A DNA stretch of 64,000 bases, taken from Mesorhizobium sp. NFR06 (GTDB lineage Bacteria > Pseudomonadota > Alphaproteobacteria > Rhizobiales > Rhizobiaceae). Location of the stretch: assembly GCF_900115245.1 (NCBI RefSeq), contig NZ_FOVT01000008.1, positions 1 through 64,000 on the forward strand. Direction: 5' to 3'. Made by a program: the position numbers and the translations under genes. The notes beneath the pieces are model-generated. The model was given only the letters and a program-made list of their open reading frames with translations, made no database searches and was not told where the DNA came from. Below are positions 63,128 through 64,000 of this stretch, piece after piece (the stretch's first letter is position 1; each line of letters starts with the position of its first letter).

Positions 63128-63886
63128 TCATGACAGCGCCTTGGTCAATTGGTCGCGGAGTTCGTGGGCGGTCAGGTCGAGTTGCAGCGGCGTCACCGAA
63201 ACCAGCCGGTTGCGCAGCGCGTAGAGGTCCGTGCCTTTCTTGCCTTCGACCGGCTCGCGGCCGAAGCGCAGCCAGTAGTAAGGCAAGCCGCGCCCGTCGC
63301 GCCGTTCGTCGACCCACAGGCTGTGCACCAGCTTGCCCTGCGACGTGACGACGGTGCCCTCCACTTCGTCGGATGTACAGTTCGGGAAATTGACGTTGAG
63401 CAGAATGCCTTCCGGCAGCGGCGTTTCCACCAATCGCTTGAGCAGCGCCGGCGCCAGCGCCTCGGTCGTCTCGTAAGGGACGACGCGATCCTCGCCGACA
63501 TAGGAATAGGCCTGGCTCACCGCGATCGAGCGCACGCCGAGCAGCGCGCCTTCCATGGCGCCCGCCACGGTACCCGAATAGGTCACGTCGTCGGCGATGT
63601 TGGCACCGGAATTGACGCCGGACAGAATGAGATCCGGCGGCCCCGGCAGGATTTTCTTCGTGCCCATGATGACGCAGTCGGTCGGCGTGCCGCGCACCGC
63701 ATAGTGCTTCTCGCCGATCTTGCGCAGCCGGAGCGGCTCCGAGATCGACAGCGAATGCGCGTAGCCGGACTGATCCTGCTCCGGCGCGACCACCCAGACG
63801 TCATCCGAAAGCGTGCGCGCGATGCGTTCGAGCGACTCCAGTCCCTCGGCATGGATGCCGTCATCATTGGTCAGGAGAATGCGCAT
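63128..63886 (-). CDS. surE: 5'/3'-nucleotidase SurE
   Basis: 252 aa. The N-terminal metal site [20 protein letters not shown], then [20 protein letters not shown] and [20 protein letters not shown] with [11 protein letters not shown]. It dephosphorylates nucleoside monophosphates in stationary phase. Starts 3 bp after the serS stop and precedes pcm; serS-surE-pcm-nlpD is one transcription unit in many Alphaproteobacteria. Confidence 0.96.
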   Translation of the reverse strand: MRILLTNDDGIHAEGLESLERIARTLSDDVWVVAPEQDQSGYAHSLSISEPLRLRKIGEKHYAVRGTPTDCVIMGTKKILPGPPDLILSGVNSGANIADDVTYSGTVAGAMEGALLGVRSIAVSQAYSYVGEDRVVPYETTEALAPALLKRLVETPLPEGILLNVNFPNCTSDEVEGTVVTSQGKLVHSLWVDERRDGRGLPYYWLRFGREPVEGKKGTDLYALRNRLVSVTPLQLDLTAHELRDQLTKALS

Positions 63887-63889
63887 GGT

Positions 63890-64000
<111 letters not shown>

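Overview
The window looks like a chromosomal segment of a Mesorhizobium-like member of the Rhizobiales (Alphaproteobacteria). This is judged from protein similarity that I recognise by eye: a SecDF fusion, groESL with a CIRCE operator, a coxMNOP-type oxidase, tandem DUF1127 genes followed by CCUCCUCCC-loop RNAs, BA14K and HisKA_2 proteins, EcfG-type promoters and rhizobial palindromic repeats. No database search was possible.

Layout. 1-1.6 kb: groES and the 5' two thirds of groEL on the minus strand, behind a CIRCE element. 2-9.1 kb: a small-protein operon with a decayed tandem copy, a PAS/HisKA_2 histidine kinase, and three short genes (a 33-aa membrane protein, a BA14K protein, a small periplasmic protein), each preceded by a GGAAC-N16/17-CGTT promoter of the general-stress sigma factor EcfG. 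9.1-11.5 kb: accessory debris, with an otnC-like pseudogene and an IS256/traC chimera next to traD. 11.5-18.9 kb: an aromatic catabolic cluster with a LysR regulator, alpha/beta hydrolase, SCP2-like protein, muconate cycloisomerase, intradiol dioxygenase, flavin reductase and stand-alone FAD synthetase on the minus strand, and a divergent HpaB-type FADH2-dependent monooxygenase. 18.9-21.2 kb: IS630, IS110 and integrase remnants.

21.2-36.2 kb: an MscS-type channel, then an envelope/sulfatase locus, mostly minus strand: carbonic anhydrase and outer-membrane protein pseudogenes, a DUF502 protein, a formylglycine-generating enzyme, an arylsulfatase, a small membrane protein, a DUF1254/1214 protein, a lipoprotein esterase and small secreted proteins. 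It also holds a membrane-anchored TPR regulator on the plus strand. A shared motif, TTACGTG-N6-CACGTAA with a conserved left flank, stands upstream of the sulfatase, the regulator and a secreted protein, and a half copy lies at 20.6 kb. This candidate regulon is the most novel-looking feature here.

36.8-46.3 kb: a small HTH protein, a pentapeptide-repeat protein, a radC fragment, a coxMNOP-like oxidase operon, a YbaK-type deacylase, a DUF2189 protein and a cytochrome c. 46.4-64 kb: core housekeeping genes: tig, tRNA-Leu(TAG), a ClpP-like periplasmic protein, GDYXXLXY/DUF2157 proteins, two DUF1127 genes with two multi-hairpin CCUCCUCCC RNAs, trmFO, homologues of the mitochondrial complex I assembly factors NDUFAF6 and NDUFAF3, secDF, a truncated secD paralogue, yajC, a DUF815 ATPase, a LysM/LytM lipoprotein, pcm, surE and the 3' end of serS.
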